A DNA stretch of 64,000 nucleotides, taken from assembly GCA_964017045.1 (NCBI GenBank), contig OZ024809.1, positions 14,142,307-14,206,306 of the forward strand, given 5' to 3'. Positions 23,322 through 33,654 of this stretch are shown in pieces. This DNA is from Omphiscola glabra. Taxonomy: Eukaryota; Mollusca; Gastropoda; Lymnaeidae. Each line of letters begins with the position of its first letter. Position 1 is the first letter of the stretch. Position numbers and translations under genes: made by a program. The notes beneath the pieces were generated by a model. The model did not search any database, had not been told where the DNA came from, and was given only the letters and a program-made list of their open reading frames with translations.

Positions 23322-23552
23322 TCTTCAACATCAAACTAAGCGATCTTTAACATCAAACTAAGCGATCTTTAACAACAAACTAAACGATCTTTAACAACAA
23401 ATTAAGCTATCATTAACAACAAACTAAAAGATCTTTTACAAAAAACTAAACGATCTTTAACAACAAACTAAGCGATCTCTAACAATAAACTAAACGATCT
23501 TTTAGAACAAAAAAGCGATCTTTAAGAACTAACTAAGCGATCTTTAAGAACA
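23322..23552. repeat. 22 bp minisatellite (GATCTTTAACAACAAACTAA)
   Basis: About ten units of 22 bp carry GCGATCTTTAACAACAAAC with scattered changes. The array lies just right of block A and is not seen in block B. Confidence 0.9.
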
Positions 23553-23660
23553 TTTGTCCCTAGTTAAAGCCACAACGTACATGTACACGAAATTTTTACA
23601 TATTTATTTTCAGATGTTCGAGTTTTTATTGTGACTTAATACAGATTCTGGTACCAGATC

Positions 23661-25133
23661 TAAGGGCTTGGTCGGTTTTCCGGGCCCATTTGAACAAACG
23701 ACCCCCATCTTACGTGGGGGGGGGGGGGGGGGGTCGTGAGCCAAGCTTTCACGAAACCGCTGATAAGCAGCGGGGAGGCCTTCGGCCTCGGTTCGGTTAT
23801 AACGGTTACGAAGTGCCGGACCGGGGTTGGGGACGCTGCTCTTCGTGAGTGGTCGGCCAAAGAGCTTCGTGCTCAGTGCCGTTTCAGCACATTACTTGTA
23901 TGGTGCCAGCAGCTAGCCCACTTGGTCGGGGGACAAAAGTGGAGAACAAGCTGTGGTCTGGTGATCTGGCCGATGCCATAGGCCGCCGCCTTTGGTAACG
24001 GTGTCGGGTCATCGGGCTAGGTGTGTGTCCTTGATCGTGTGGATCTGAGAAGACACCCATCAGATGAGTCAACATATTGCCCCACCGGAACTCCACGCCT
24101 CAAAAGGCTGTGGATATTTGAATAGATCCACACGGAGACCGTTGTCACCGGTAGCGGGCTATGCGTGTCAATAAGGCCAAATAAGCGCATTCGAACAGCG
24201 AGGGGGCAGGGTCTGGGACAACAGAGAGCCCAGACTTCGTAAAGAAAGCGAGATCGTAAAGCCCGACCACTCTCCGCTAAGAACGGTGATCTCGGGTGTC
24301 AGCTCTAGACTCTAAATGGTGGCGGTGTGGCTCCTTGTGTGGCCGTATGGATATGATGATCTGCCTGTGTCGCGTTCAAAAGAAAAATGAGGTGGCAAGG
24401 CGGGGAGACACCGTGACAGGTACGACGAAGCCATCCGAGTGAGGCACGATACAACGTGCTCGCTGTACCTCATGTAGACGATGGAAGATGGGGGACAAGG
24501 TGGAATGAGGTTTCGTCTTCGGCAAAGGAAGAGACTCAAGTTCTTTAGTGAAAGTCTAGACCAGGTGGGGGTCCGGAACTAACAAGAGGTGTCGTGTTGC
24601 GGGTGTTCACGGGCGTTCCTGGCGGTCATTGCGCCGTCCGTTGCCGGCGGATGTGGCCTGGGGCCGCGTTCCTTTGTTCGCTTGTCCATTAGGAGGGTTG
24701 GGTTTGCCTGCGCTCAGGACACTAACATGCTGGTTGCCAACGGAGGGAGTCGAGGTCCCCCAGAAAGTAAAAGGCTGGTCGGTGGCATATTCCACGTTGT
24801 CCGACAATCTTTGATTGCGGCACTTTGGATAGAAACTGTTGGGGTTGGTCGCTCGTGCCGCGGAGGCGGGAGCATGTCAGGAGTTAGTCTTCGTCTGCCC
24901 AGCTTGGTCGGTTTTTCCGGGCCCATTTGAACAAACGACCCCCATTTTACGTGGGGGGGGGGGGGGTCATGAGCCAAGCTATCACGCGACCGCTGATTAG
25001 CAGCAGGGAGGCCTTCGGCATCGGTTCGGCTTTAACGGAAACGAAGTGCCGGATCGGGGCCCAGGACCCTGCTCATCGTGAGTGGCCGGCCAAGAGCTTC
25101 GTGCTCAGTGCCGCTTCTGCCGATTATTTGTCA
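23661..25133. mobile_element. GC-rich terminally redundant element with 11 bp target duplication
   Basis: The direct repeat GGTACCAGATC flanks the element exactly at 23,650-23,660 and 25,134-25,144. Inside, about 230 bp at the left end (from 23,667, CTTGGTCGGTTTT) recur at the right end (from 24,903), including CCCATTTGAACAAACGACCC, a long G-run and GAGCTTCGTGCTCAGTGCCG. The insert is therefore about 1.2 copies of a ~1,236 bp unit. It is much richer in G and C than its surroundings and has no convincing reading frame. The ends lack the TG...CA form of an LTR. It could be a non-autonomous element mobilised by LINE or Penelope-type machinery, or a re-inserted fragment of a tandem or circular template such as rDNA spacer. 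I do not recognise the family. Confidence 0.8.
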
Positions 25134-25144
25134 GGTACCAGATC

Positions 25145-25440
25145 GTGAGACACATTGGGAATAATGTGTTTTGGAGTTGTGTATGTGTGTGGCGATTATT
25201 GTACAATTTAAACAAATGATTGATATGGTGGACTTTTAATCGACTAATTTCGACTTATACTACAGGATGTTGTGTGGTTTGGGAGATTTATTACGACTAA
25301 GCTTACATTGATAAGGCACGCATTTGGGTAGCGTGGCGGTAATTTAACTATTATCATGAGGTTTTCATCGTAGACACGCCCACAGAAAATACTCAACAAG
25401 AGATAGAGAAGATATTCTTGCTTTATTAAGACTTACCCTG
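25145..25440. other. Intergenic sequence, nothing recognised
   Basis: AT-rich sequence without open frames, repeats or inverted ends that I can support. Confidence 0.5.
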
Positions 25441-25443
25441 TTT

Positions 25444-25555
25444 CTATGTTGCTGATATCAAGAAATATTGTTGATGTATGCATCTATGTTGCTGCTATCA
25501 AGAGATATTGTTGATGTATGCATCTATGTTGCTGATATTGATATATGTTGCTGAC
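25444..25555. repeat. 40 bp tandem repeat, about 2.5 copies
   Basis: CTATGTTGCTGATATCAAGA recurs at 25,444, 25,484 (one change) and 25,524 (partial). Confidence 0.85.
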
Positions 25556-26166
25556 CCTGGTTGTATTGAATCTGATAACTTGTTTCAAATGTAGTTTTTA
25601 TTTTCATTTGATGCTAAACTTCCAGTTCAATAAATTTAAGATTGTTACCGAATGGCTTAATGGGTATTGATTTTTCAGACAAAATTATAACATTGGGCAA
25701 ATAAAGATCAAGTAGAAAGAGACACAATCTAATAGCATCAACTGTTGTCAAGGTGCTTCAAGAAATCACCAAAAGGAAACAACACCTTACCACACACAAT
25801 GTCGGTGAAACAGTATTATTACAAAGGGACCCCACTATTACAAAGTCACATTCGCTTGATAAGGGAAGATTGATAGCACTGCCGTGCTTGTCTCATGTAG
25901 ACGCGGTGTCGTCGGACGGGAAAGTGGTGTGGAGGAGGGGCGGTCACCGATGTCAAATAACCGATGTCACCTGTTGATGCCTAAACAAAAACAAACACAT
26001 CCCGTAGGCGGCCAGACGTCACCTGTTGATACCCTTGCAACAATCACAAAGTAATAGTGTCACTTGGGGGTGTGGTTGTTCGAGCAGTGTTTCTTTCAGA
26101 TAATTTCCTCCCGGGGGGGGGGGGGGGGCATTTCAGATTTTCGGAGGAGGGGCAGTTGCAGTGGCT
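25556..26166. other. Intergenic sequence with a G-run
   Basis: A 74-codon frame at 25,753-25,977 has no recognisable domain and weak support. A long G-run lies at about 26,113-26,128. No gene is supported. Confidence 0.4.
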
Positions 26167-26364
26167 AGAGGCGTAACTTAGGAGGGGGGGAGGGAATGGG
26201 GGACATATATCCTCTTGCACCATACTAGCGGGGACGACAATATGGGGTATGAAGGTATTTAATGCATCAAAAGTATGGTTTTCAGAGTTTTGAAAGAAAA
26301 GAGGGGGTGGGGGGCGTGAAAATGAATTAAAGTCCCCTATGCCAAACTCTCTAGTTACGCCTCT
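26167..26364. mobile_element. Small inverted-repeat element (MITE-like), 198 bp
   Basis: The perfect 12 bp inverted ends AGAGGCGTAACT (26,167-26,178) and AGTTACGCCTCT (26,353-26,364) enclose a purine-rich, non-coding body with G-runs. No clear target duplication is seen beside it, so the superfamily is left open. Confidence 0.6.
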
Positions 26365-26374
26365 TCAAGTGAGG

Positions 26375-27445
26375 CGGTGAGCGGAAAAAAGTCACAGGAA
26401 AATAGTCACGGAAAAAAGTCACAAATTTTGTTATAAAAAAGTGATATGAAAAAAAAGTAACAGGAAAAAAGTCACAAAAAGGAAAAACGTCATGGGAAAA
26501 AATTAACAAGAAAAAATTCACAAGAAAAAAGTCACAGAAACACTCAGCCATGACATATCATAAATAAATTCTGACAAGAGTGGGGAACAAATGAATTTGT
26601 AAATCTTTCGGTCCGACCACACTCCCTTGGTGACAATAATTAGTTTTAGTGTGATTGCAAGTATGTCGTTGTACAGCAGCTGGGGTGGGGGAGGGGAGCA
26701 CTTGGGTAAAGTCTGACAAGTTTGGAGAACAAAATATTTTTATATCTTTCTCTCAAAGCCTCATCGACCACAATGAGGCTATTCATGCTTTGTCCGAATA
26801 GAGTTATCAGTAAACTTGTGCTACAATGCAATTTCCCTTGCATTTCTTTGATCCCTTTACTATGTGAAATGTGTAGGTGAGATCAGACGCGAGAATCGAA
26901 TGACAATCCCTTTGGACGAGAGCTTAATCTCTACTCAATTGCTTACGGCCATTTATTGTTATTCAATCTGTTATATTTGTGTTTATTGGCTTCATACATA
27001 ACAATGTAAATAATTTTGAATAAAGCATATAATTAAATGTGTGGTTGTAATATTTATACATTATACAAATGACACACACACGCGTGAAAATCTGAGTAAT
27101 AATAAGTCATATAATTAAATGTGTGAATAATAATGTTTATGTATAATATAAATAACAATCACATTTAATCCCAAACGAGAATAGGCTATTGTTATATTCT
27201 ATACAAGGTTTTTCAGTAAATAAACATAGGCTATGTATGGACGTACAAATAATATAATTTCATAAACACTGAAAATTAAGAGGTTATAGGAAACATATTT
27301 TGTTATATTTGTCTTTGACTTTTTCTGTGCCTTTTTTCCTGTAACTGTTTTTTCTTGTGACGTTTTTTGCTGTACCTTTTTTCCGTTGATTTTTTTCATT
27401 TGGTCTTTTTTCTGTGACTTTTTCCTGTGACTTTTTTTTCTACAA
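26375..27445. mobile_element. Foldback-like pair of inverted GAAAAAAGTCACAG arrays
   Basis: The left array (about 26,378-26,545) consists of imperfect 13-14 bp units GGAAAAAAGTCACA. The right array (about 27,305-27,440) carries the same units in reverse complement (CTGTGACTTTTTTCC). About 760 bp of non-coding AT-rich sequence separates them. The arrangement resembles foldback elements, whose inverted ends are made of short tandem repeats. No transposase is present and no target duplication was identified. Confidence 0.55.
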
Positions 27446-27570
27446 TTTGGGAGGTCAGCCCAGATGTCACCTTTTCTTTATGTGGACAGACAGGATTTTA
27501 TGATAAATGCAGAGTTTGTATCGTTCAATGCAGCGTGGCATAAATGTTGGCAAGGCTAGGGTAGCACTAG

Positions 27571-28155
27571 CTACACCACTAAGTAGTGTATATTTTAGCC
27601 TTTATATCAGCTACTCCACTAGGTAGTGTATCTTTCAGCTTTGATATAAGATACTCCACTAGGTAGTGTATATTTTAGCCTTTATATCAGCTACTCCACT
27701 AGGTAGTGTATCTTTCAGCTTTGATATTAGGTACTCCACTAGGTAGTGTATCTTTCAGCTTTGATATCAGGTACTCCACTAGGTAGTGTATCTTTCAGCT
27801 TTGATATTAGGTACGCCACTAGGTTGTGTATCTTTCAGCTTTGATATTAGCTACTCCATTACGTATTGTATCTTTCAGCTTTGATATTAGGTACTCCACT
27901 AGGTATTGTATCTTTCAGCTTTGATATTAGCTACTCCACTAGGTAGTGTATCTTTTAGCCTTTATATCAGCTACTTCACTAGGTAGTGTATCTTTCAGCT
28001 TTGATATCAGCTACTTCAGTAGGTAGTGTATCTTTCAGCTTTGATATCAGCTACTTCACTAGGTAGTGTATCTTTCAGCTTTGATATTAGGTACGCCACT
28101 AGGATTTATATCTTTCAGCTTTAATATTAGCTACGCCACTAGGTAGTGTAGCTTT
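27571..28155. repeat. 40 bp minisatellite (CTACTCCACTAGGTAGTGTA), about 14 copies
   Basis: Units of 40 bp carry CTACTCCACTAGGTAGTGTA and TCTTTCAGCTTTGATATCAG. The half CTCCACTAGGTAGTG is partly self-complementary, so each unit could fold into a small hairpin. Variants with GGTAC and TTTTAGCCTTTATATCAG alternate. Confidence 0.95.
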
Positions 28156-28430
28156 TAACCTCCAAACTAAATTTGAATTAAACAATTCATTAATCAAAAA
28201 CATCGGCGTATTAATATTAAAAATAGAAACGATAAATCTCCACGAATAAACAAAGGGGAGAGACTCCTACACATAAACTCAACATAGCGCGGATTGCGTA
28301 TAATTACCCAAGTATATTATACTACGGATTGACCGGATGTAGTTTTTTACACGGGGTCCGGGTATTTTGAGACAATACCCGGTGGGTTCAAGTGCTACAA
28401 AAAAAAAGTTAACTTCTCATTTTCTATAAT
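28156..28430. other. Intergenic sequence, nothing recognised
   Basis: Unremarkable AT-rich sequence between two minisatellites. No gene or mobile element is seen. Confidence 0.5.
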
Positions 28431-28431
28431 A

Positions 28432-28998
28432 TATAACATCCTTTAAACAATAGTCCTACAGACAGCCCTACACCCTACCTGCCGGCCTTTAAACAATAGA
28501 CACATAGACAGTCCTACACCCTACCTGCCGGCCTTTAAACAATAGACACACAGATAGTCCTATGCCCTACCTGCCTGATTTTAAAACAACAGTCCCACAG
28601 ACAGTCCTACACCCTACCTTCCTGACGTTAAAACAGCAGTCCAACAGACAGTCCTACGCCGTACCTGCCTGACTTTAAAACAACAGTCCCACAGACAGTC
28701 CTACACCCCACCTTCCTGACGTTAAAACAACAGTCCCACAGACAGTCCTACGCCGTATCTGCCTGACTTTAAAACAACAGTCCCACAGACAGTCCTACGC
28801 CGTACCTGCCTGACTTTAAAACAACAGTCCCACAGACAGTCCTACGCCGTACCTGCCTGACTTTAAAACAACAGTCCCACAGACAGTCCTACGCCCTACC
28901 TTCCTGACGTTAAAACAACAGTCCCACACACAGTCCTACGCCGTACCTGCCTGACTTTAAAACAATAGTCCCACAGAAGTTCTACGCCCTACCTGCGT
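28432..28998. repeat. 47 bp minisatellite (CCCACAGACAGTCCTACGCC), about 12 copies
   Basis: Units of 47 bp carry CTTTAAAACAACAGTCCCAC and AGACAGTCCTACGCCGTACC. Two subtypes alternate: TGCCTGACTTT with CGCCGTACC, and TTCCTGACGTT with CACCCTACC. This indicates dimer-level amplification. Confidence 0.95.
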
Positions 28999-29365
28999 CT
29001 CTTTATTGATTAATTATATAGTCGCCTCCCATAAAGAAAAATAACTCAAACAATATACTAGAGTTGTGACGTCAAGCATGAAGCTCGCTGTCCGACATAC
29101 TTTTTTGTCTCAGTACTAATAATATAAAACATGTGGATTTTACAGAATGTGTTGTCATCGGCAACGATTCTTTGTGCCAGGTCTCAGCTCGATAGGATGA
29201 TGGAAGGTGGGTCAATGAGCCTCACAACGATTTTGCCAAGAACACAGGAATGAAAGCGAGTTTAATGTAAAGTATTTACATTTTTTAAAATGTTGGAACA
29301 ACTGAGCCAACACCATTCTGTTATTTTAAGCTACATGTCGATTCTATGTTAGGCCAAACAAGCGT
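28999..29365. other. Intergenic sequence, nothing recognised
   Basis: No open frame, repeat or inverted ends that I can support. Confidence 0.5.
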
Positions 29366-29465
29366 GACCTATCGAGCGAGTTAGAGCGTGATCTGTTCAG
29401 CTTGACCTGTTCAGCGTGACCTGTTCAGCGTGACCTGTTCAGTCTGACCTTTTCAGCGTGACAGA
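29366..29465. repeat. 14 bp tandem repeat (GACCTGTTCAGCGT)
   Basis: About five to six short units GTGACCTGTTCAGC occur with diverged edges. Confidence 0.8.
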
Positions 29466-29615
29466 GAGCGACCTACAGTAGAACGTAAATTCTTATATCC
29501 CAATCCGCAAACACCCCCATCCCCTCCCCTCAAAGATCCATGATTATATAACAACTATACTGTTAAAACGAATATATTTTAAAATAGAACATTTCAGTCT
29601 CTTAACCCTCTAGAT

Positions 29616-29813
29616 CATCGGTTCTCAACATGTGGGTCGCGACCTTTTTGTGGATCGAACGACCCTTTCTCAGGGGGTCACTTAAGACAATCGGAAAAAC
29701 ACAAATACTCTACAGTTATGAAGAAAAAACGAAAGTAATGTTGTGGTTGGGGTCGCCGCAACATGACGAACTGTATTAAAGGGTAGCGGCTTTAGGAAGG
29801 TTGAGAACCGCTG
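29616..29813. mobile_element. SPIN-like non-autonomous hAT element, 198 bp
   Basis: The ends are CATCGGTTCTCAACATG and GGTTGAGAACCGCTG, imperfect inverted repeats. The 8 bp CTCTAGAT flanks them at 29,608-29,615 and 29,814-29,821 and fits the hAT target preference. Internal matches I recall for SPACE INVADERS (SPIN) elements are GTGGGTCGCGACC, GGTCGAACGACCC-like TGGATCGAACGACCC, TACAGTTATGAAG, ATGTTGTGGTTGGGGTCGCC and CTGTATTAAAGGGT. SPIN is known for horizontal transfer among vertebrates, an insect and a pond snail. The copy is non-coding and depends on a transposase elsewhere. A database comparison was not possible here. Confidence 0.88.
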
Positions 29814-29848
29814 CTCTAGATGGCACTTGAAAAAATAAGGTTTTTGTG

Positions 29849-30195
29849 CTGATAGCCATGGAAATATAGCTGCACCAAATTAGGTCATTGTGCTGAGAGC
29901 CATAGAAAATATAGGTACACCAAATTAGGTACTGGTGCTGACAGCCATAGAAAATATAGCTACACCAAATTAAGTCCTTGTGCTGAGAGCCATATAAAAC
30001 ATAGCTACACCAAATTAGGTCATTGTGCTGAGAGCCATAGAAAATATAGGTACACCAAATTAGCTACTGGTGCTGAGAGCCATAGAAAATATAGCTACAC
30101 AAAATTAGGTCTTCGTGATGAGAGCTATAGAAAATATAGCTACACCAAATTAAGTCCTTTTGCTGAGAGCCATAGAACATTTAGCTACACCAACA
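29849..30195. repeat. 45 bp minisatellite (GAGAGCCATAGAAAATATAG), about 8 copies
   Basis: Units of 45 bp carry TGCTGAGAGCCATAGAAAAT and ACACCAAATTAGGTC. The array starts about 30 bp right of the SPIN-like element. Confidence 0.93.
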
Positions 30196-30574
30196 TAACT
30201 GACGAAAAAATTATAAGCAACGCGAAATTGTCAAAAAAGAATTGTGTGGTCACTTATGTACCAGCACACCTTCACCACGGCATGTGTCATTACTTCTCAA
30301 TGCAACCGTACAGCACCACGAAAATAGGGATTATGAGTTTGGGGGTGGTGCGGGTGGGGGGCGAATGCAGGAGTGCTGGGGACGTTAAAGTTGAGTGGTG
30401 TATAATCAATTCCTTTTATTGCTTATTACCCTTGACATGAAACATATTTATCCTCTTTGTGTGTGCGTGTATAATAAAAGTTGTATTTTATTTCGAGGAA
30501 TTTACTTTTTCAATTGTGCTATAAGTTGATATAGTTTTTATTTCTTCTAATTGATTTTAAAGACCATATTAGAT
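30196..30574. other. Intergenic sequence, nothing recognised
   Basis: A 70-codon frame at 30,228-30,440 has no recognisable domain, and I do not support it as a gene. Confidence 0.4.
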
Positions 30575-30576
30575 GT

Positions 30577-30724
30577 GAAGTTTACGCATTGCTGTCGCCA
30601 ATGTTTGGCGAGCTATAACTGTAGATTGAAAGTTCACGCATTGCTGTCGCCAATGTTTGGCGAGCTATAACTGTAGATTGAAAGTTCACGCATTGCTGTC
30701 GCCAATGTTTGGCGAGCTATAACT
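30577..30724. repeat. 52 bp tandem repeat, 2.8 copies
   Basis: CATTGCTGTCGCCAATGTTT and GGCGAGCTATAACTGTAG recur three times with almost no change. CGCCAATGTTTGGCG in each unit is an inverted repeat. Confidence 0.93.
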
Positions 30725-33010
30725 AGTAATATCTTATTTTAAACATGGGGAACTTAAGACACGTTGTTAAGCATTAAATTGCAAGAGTTGGCGACCTCAT
30801 TTCAAGCTACTACAATTTTGACAGCCCGTGAAATGCTGCCCATGTCATTTTGTAATCACTGGCGACATAACAAACACTGTTGTGGGAGGGAGTATAGATG
30901 GCAGGAAGCAGACATGACGGTAGGCGCTTATTCTTTCAATACTATTTTGGCACATATTTGATGAAATCCCATAAAAGCACACATATTCTTCAAAAAAGTA
31001 TTATATTTAAAGCCGACACAATTATAACATATTGATGAGGGCGAGCGGCCGATTAATCCGTCGCAAAGGGCCGATTAATAGGAAATGTTACCGATTATTC
31101 AGATGCAACACTGGTTGCTTTCACACTTTGAATATACTTATGTAGTTGTTACTGTCCACCCAAGCTACGGCATTGTAACAAGGCGCACGGTCGGATAAGG
31201 AATGCAAAAACTTTAGACTTAAAACAAGTCTTTAATTTTAATGTATCTCAACCTTTTAGAAGTGCCACATCAATTAAATGGCATCACCACCAGCAACAGT
31301 AACAAAACTCGTGTTCTTTGTAACAACTTCGACAAGGATGTGAACTGTTAAAATATGTGTTTCCACCATAAGGATGAACCCCATCCCCCTCTCCCCCTCG
31401 TCGTAGTGTTATTTGTCACGGTATATGGCACTTGAACTGTAGCTGCGGGAATTTTTTAAAGTGGGATTGAAAAAAAGAAGATTTTTGACCACTCCATCAC
31501 TTCCCTTGAATAACCACGACTCCATTGAATACCACTACTCCCTGGAATACCCCACCCACCCAAACTGAATAACACTTTTTGTTTTCGACTAGATATGTTT
31601 GTGTTTTAGAAGGATTGTAGTTACTGCATGTGGCAAACAGTTGAACTGTTGACACAAATGCAAAAAACATTGTTATCTGGTGTGGAGGTGGTGGGGTTGG
31701 ATTGCTGGGGGAAGGGGCTTTGAAAGAGGTAATCCTCGACTCCCTATACAATAATGAAATCCCCGTCGTATGTATGTAACTAACGCTAGTCATGCAACCT
31801 TGCATTTTACAAACTTGCAGTTATTTTACCCTTTGAAAGCGTTCTTCAAACACGAGGACGGTAAGACATTGTTAACGAGGAAGACGACACGACAACCCCT
31901 CTGGACTCGTTCACTATCATACACGTATATTTCTCTCCACCTCTCATCAAAGGGTAATTCCCGGAGGCATAACGTCCAGCTACCCGGTCGGACTTGCCAC
32001 CCTCTGCATCGGCGTCAGCGTCAGATGCCAACCATCCACTTGAAACATAAATTCTGGGAATGTGGAGGCTGTGCACCCAAGACGTGTGTGGCGATATACC
32101 CAACGCAAACAAATTAGGTAAGATGTCCTGATTTCTTAACAACTAGAAGTCAACGGCTAGATCTTTTTTTCGGACGGATATGCATTATATATGTATCCGT
32201 TTATCCGAAATAACTGGTACCAGGTTTGGTTCGGATAACTATATTGTTTCTGATTAGTTAGCAATGGACATAAAATTTCCGTTAAAGACATTTTTGCACG
32301 GAATATACTTTTATATTAGACGCGTACGGCCATTTGTTGTATCACGGATTCTGTTAATTTGTTGTACTGTGTATTATGGTAATTTGTTGTATATTGTAAA
32401 TTACACATCTGCTTTCAATTGTTTCAGTTTTAAAATTCTTTTATTTATCTGCCAAGTTCCCTATCATTAATGTGTTACATTGGCAGATAACCAGTGTTTC
32501 AGATAACAAGCTTTTCCGAGAACCGGCGTTACACGGTTGAAATTGCCAGCTGAAAATTGAAACAACATTATTCTTTTTTAAAGAAAAAATATGAAATTAT
32601 ATTTTAAGCTATGAAAGCAGGTCAAAGGGCCGAGACAAACACAGTAAACGAAATGCAAACACCAAAACTTCACATGCTTTTCATTTATGCTTTGCACCCC
32701 CAGTTAGTATGTATGTAAATTGATGTTGTCAACATCACCGAGGACAATTATAATTTGTATATATATTTGTATTTTTAATTGATCATTCAATCGGGTGTAA
32801 GATAAATAGCTTTGACAGCATCTTTTTCTAAATAAGAGATTTTCACTAACGTCTTGGGTAATATTTGTATTCTTTGTGTAAGTGTCATCTGTGATAAAAA
32901 ACAATTGGTAAGAAAACATGGGAACTGTCTGACAGTTTGATTAGTAAAGTGTCGACATAATATACAATATTTGCAAAATGTCTTAATTTCTTTAAAATAA
33001 ATAAGAGAGT
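30725..33010. other. Intergenic sequence with no supported gene
   Basis: Several frames of 60-115 codons occur on both strands (for example 31,770-32,117 plus and 31,846-32,142 minus). None shows a domain, a splice context or a credible composition. No tandem array is seen. Confidence 0.45.
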
Positions 33011-33325
33011 TTGTTTCTGTTATCAAATGTAGACATAATTTTGTTCAAGTTCGTGGTTTTGTTAACTTTGAATGATATGGTTTGCTACATGGCAAGCGGA
33101 CAAAAAAAAGCCTTTTTAAAGTTTAGGAACTGTCATGTACCAGATTTGAACGTTGACATATTGTGTGAAGAATCTAACGGCGTGGTTGACTCGTTCATAA
33201 CATCAGTAGGAGATACTTCGAGACCGCAGAATCACAATGGCAATGAATTCTATGGATCCGTGTTTCCATCTCAATATCTTTTCAAAATTATTTATCTTTT
33301 TTTAACAAGCCTGCAAAGATATTGA
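33011..33325 (+). other. Possible exon of an unidentified gene, block B
   Basis: The frame from about 33,077 reads MVCYMASGQKKAFLKFRNCH, then continues through VPDLNVDILCEESNGV and ends soon after VFPSQ. Its composition is protein-like, unlike the repeat frames around it. The next frame (33,322-33,576) is in a different phase. A T-rich stretch followed by AACAAG and CCTGCAAAG lies between them and could be a splice acceptor region. I do not recognise the product. The matching part of block A lies outside the window. Confidence 0.3.
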
Positions 33326-33576
33326 CATTACAATTGAGACTTAGTGCGAGCATCCGTCGAAATGCAATAAAAAATATCAGTTTATTGAACAACCTCGTGG
33401 AGAGTGCAGACGACTCTTTGCTAAAAATTATCTTAACATTACAACCACAACAGTTGAGTCAACTCTCTCATTTCATCTACTGCCACTTATTAATTCAACC
33501 ATATCTGGACATGACGAAACAAAGGAAACCAAAATTTCAGATTTGGAAAAGGTCTCAGAAAAATGACGTTTATTAA
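33322..33576 (+). other. Unidentified 84-codon open frame, intact copy
   Basis: The frame contains NISLLNNLVESADDSLLK, ILTLQPQQLSQLSHF and CHLLIQPYLDMTK, and ends KRSQKNDVY. It starts at TTG with no clear ATG, so it is more likely the end of an exon whose acceptor lies near 33,318. The paralogous copy at the left edge of the window is broken. Shared ancestry is certain, but coding status is not. It could be a terminal exon or the tail of an old transposon. Confidence 0.35.
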
Positions 33577-33654
33577 ACAGAAAAATCAAATAAAAATATT
33601 GGTAAAATGTACATCCCATTAATTAAACTGGTGACAATGACTGACAATGATAAG

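Noticed and set aside
23661..25133. LTR retrotransposon
   Set aside because: The terminal repeats do not start TG and end CA at the target duplication, the duplication is 11 bp, and no primer-binding site or gag/pol is visible.
23661..25133. Ribosomal RNA gene or hammerhead ribozyme
   Set aside because: No conserved 18S, 5.8S, 28S or 5S stretches are recognisable. A CTGATGA core with a matching GAAA was looked for and not found inside the element.
27571..28998. Regular repeats that might be taken for a CRISPR array
   Set aside because: The 40 bp and 47 bp arrays are head-to-tail with no unique spacers, there are no cas genes, and the DNA is from an animal.
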